Positions 6,659-7,443 of a DNA stretch of 7,443 nucleotides are shown piece by piece. The stretch is from Bacteriovorax sp. UBA1852 (lineage in GTDB: Bacteria; Bdellovibrionota; Bacteriovoracia; Bacteriovoracales; Bacteriovoracaceae): NCBI GenBank assembly GCA_002338505.1, contig DDIK01000092.1:1-7443 (forward strand), read 5' to 3'. The first letter of the stretch is position 1. The number at the start of each line of letters is the position of its first letter. The position numbers and the translations under genes are program-made. The notes under the pieces were generated by a model that did no database searches, was not told the DNA's origin, and saw nothing but the letters and a program-made list of their open reading frames with translations.

Positions 6659-6707
6659 TTCTTATCCTCTATCTTGCTTTTTGGTGTAAATTTGGTAGTA
6701 ATTCTCT

Positions 6708-7443
6708 ATGGATAATAGTCAAAAAACAGTCATTGTTGGTATGAGCGGCGGGGTCGATTCTTCAGTTAGTGCTCTCTTATTAAAAGAGCAGGGATATAAC
6801 GTCATTGGGATGTTTATGAAGAACTGGGAAGAGCAAGATGAATTTGGTGTTTGCCAATCCGCTAAAGAGTACGCAGATGTTGTTAAAGTCTGTGAAAAGC
6901 TCGATATCCCATATTATAGTGTAGATTTTGTAAAAGAATATCATGACAACGTTTTTAAATACTTTGTTGAAGAGTATGAAAAGGGAAATACTCCCAATCC
7001 AGATATCCTCTGTAATCGTGAAATTAAATTTAAAGTATTTTTCGAAAAAGCGATGGAGCTCGGAGCTGATTATCTGGCAACTGGTCACTATTGTCAGAAA
7101 GTCGATAGCGAAAATGGTCCTTTATTAGTTAAGGGCGTCGACAATAATAAAGATCAGACTTACTTTCTTTATACGATGAAAGAGGAAGTCCTCGACAAGG
7201 TTCTCTTTCCCATAGGCCACCTTGAAAAATCTAAGGTTCGTGAATTAGCTAAAGCGCACGATCTCATTACTCATAATAAGAAAGACTCTACTGGTATTTG
7301 TTTTATTGGCGAGAGAAACTTTAAGAACTTTCTCTCTAATTACATTAAGTCTCAGCAAGGAGACTTTCGTACCCTTGAAAATGAAAAAGTAGGAGAGCAT
7401 GGTGGTGTTTCATTCTATACTGTCGGGCAAAGAAAGGGGCTTG
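6708..7443 (+). CDS. mnmA: tRNA-specific 2-thiouridylase MnmA (partial, 3' cut by window)
   Basis: The frame runs from ATG 6708 to the window end without a stop (245 codons; the family is usually about 350-380 residues). It makes 2-thiouridine at U34 of tRNA Lys/Glu/Gln, activating U34 with ATP and taking sulfur from a persulfide relay. Visible: PP-loop GMSGGVDSS (11-19), FMKNWEE (36-42), TPNPDILCN with the nucleophile C102 (95-103), LATGHYC (123-129), KDQTYFLY (148-155), DSTGICFIGERNF with C198 (193-205), and GGVSFYTVGQRKGL (232-245), the beginning of the central domain. Both catalytic cysteines are at the standard spacing, so this is the working enzyme, in contrast to the paralogue at 4302. 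No strong Shine-Dalgarno is seen before the ATG. The 49-base gap from the M28-like gene shows no clear terminator, so shared transcription is likely. The C-terminal barrel lies outside the window. Confidence 0.97.
   Translation, partial: MDNSQKTVIVGMSGGVDSSVSALLLKEQGYNVIGMFMKNWEEQDEFGVCQSAKEYADVVKVCEKLDIPYYSVDFVKEYHDNVFKYFVEEYEKGNTPNPDILCNREIKFKVFFEKAMELGADYLATGHYCQKVDSENGPLLVKGVDNNKDQTYFLYTMKEEVLDKVLFPIGHLEKSKVRELAKAHDLITHNKKDSTGICFIGERNFKNFLSNYIKSQQGDFRTLENEKVGEHGGVSFYTVGQRKGL

Noticed and set aside
6659..6707. A promoter for mnmA (TTGCTT with TAGTAA after 16 bases)
   Set aside because: The -10 match is poor and co-transcription with the upstream gene is simpler.
6780..7128. ORFs on both strands overlapping mnmA
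   Set aside because: They lie in other frames of the conserved PP-loop and catalytic Cys region of mnmA, which is the real gene.

Overview
This AT-rich bacterial window carries six genes or gene fragments and almost no non-coding DNA. The organism is Gram-negative-like: it has a lipoprotein with a Cys lipobox and an exported M28-fold protein. Low GC, frequent TTG starts and a secreted Ppx/GppA-like lipoprotein would suit a Bdellovibrionota / Bacteriovorax-type bacterium, but that placement is a guess from style, not from a marker gene.

Left part (1-2038, + strand): the 3' end of one half-ABC exporter and a complete second half-exporter, joined by an ATGA overlap. The first has Asp where the catalytic Walker B Glu should be. 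The second has that Glu but an altered signature motif. Together they look like an asymmetric heterodimeric type IV (MdlAB / TM287-288-like) exporter.

Middle part (2035-4147, - strand): a C5-cytosine DNA methyltransferase with all main motifs, followed with a 14-base overlap by a Ppx/GppA-like lipoprotein. The lipoprotein converges on the ABC gene and the two stop codons interlock. No restriction endonuclease lies on either side, so the methyltransferase looks solitary. A 154-base divergent promoter region (4148-4301) separates this pair from the right part.

Right part (4302-7443, + strand): three closely spaced genes. The first is a full-length MnmA-fold protein that has lost both catalytic cysteines and has an altered PP-loop. 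The second is an exported M28-peptidase-fold protein that has lost nearly all zinc ligands and the general base. The third is a normal mnmA (tRNA 2-thiouridylase), cut by the window edge, with both cysteines (C102, C198) and an intact SGGVDSS loop. The degenerate MnmA paralogue, the pseudopeptidase and the true mnmA standing in a row is the most unusual feature of the window. The pseudopeptidase also appears to need a non-canonical ATT start to obtain a complete signal peptide.

I saw no tRNA, rRNA, CRISPR array, insertion sequence or convincing rho-independent terminator.
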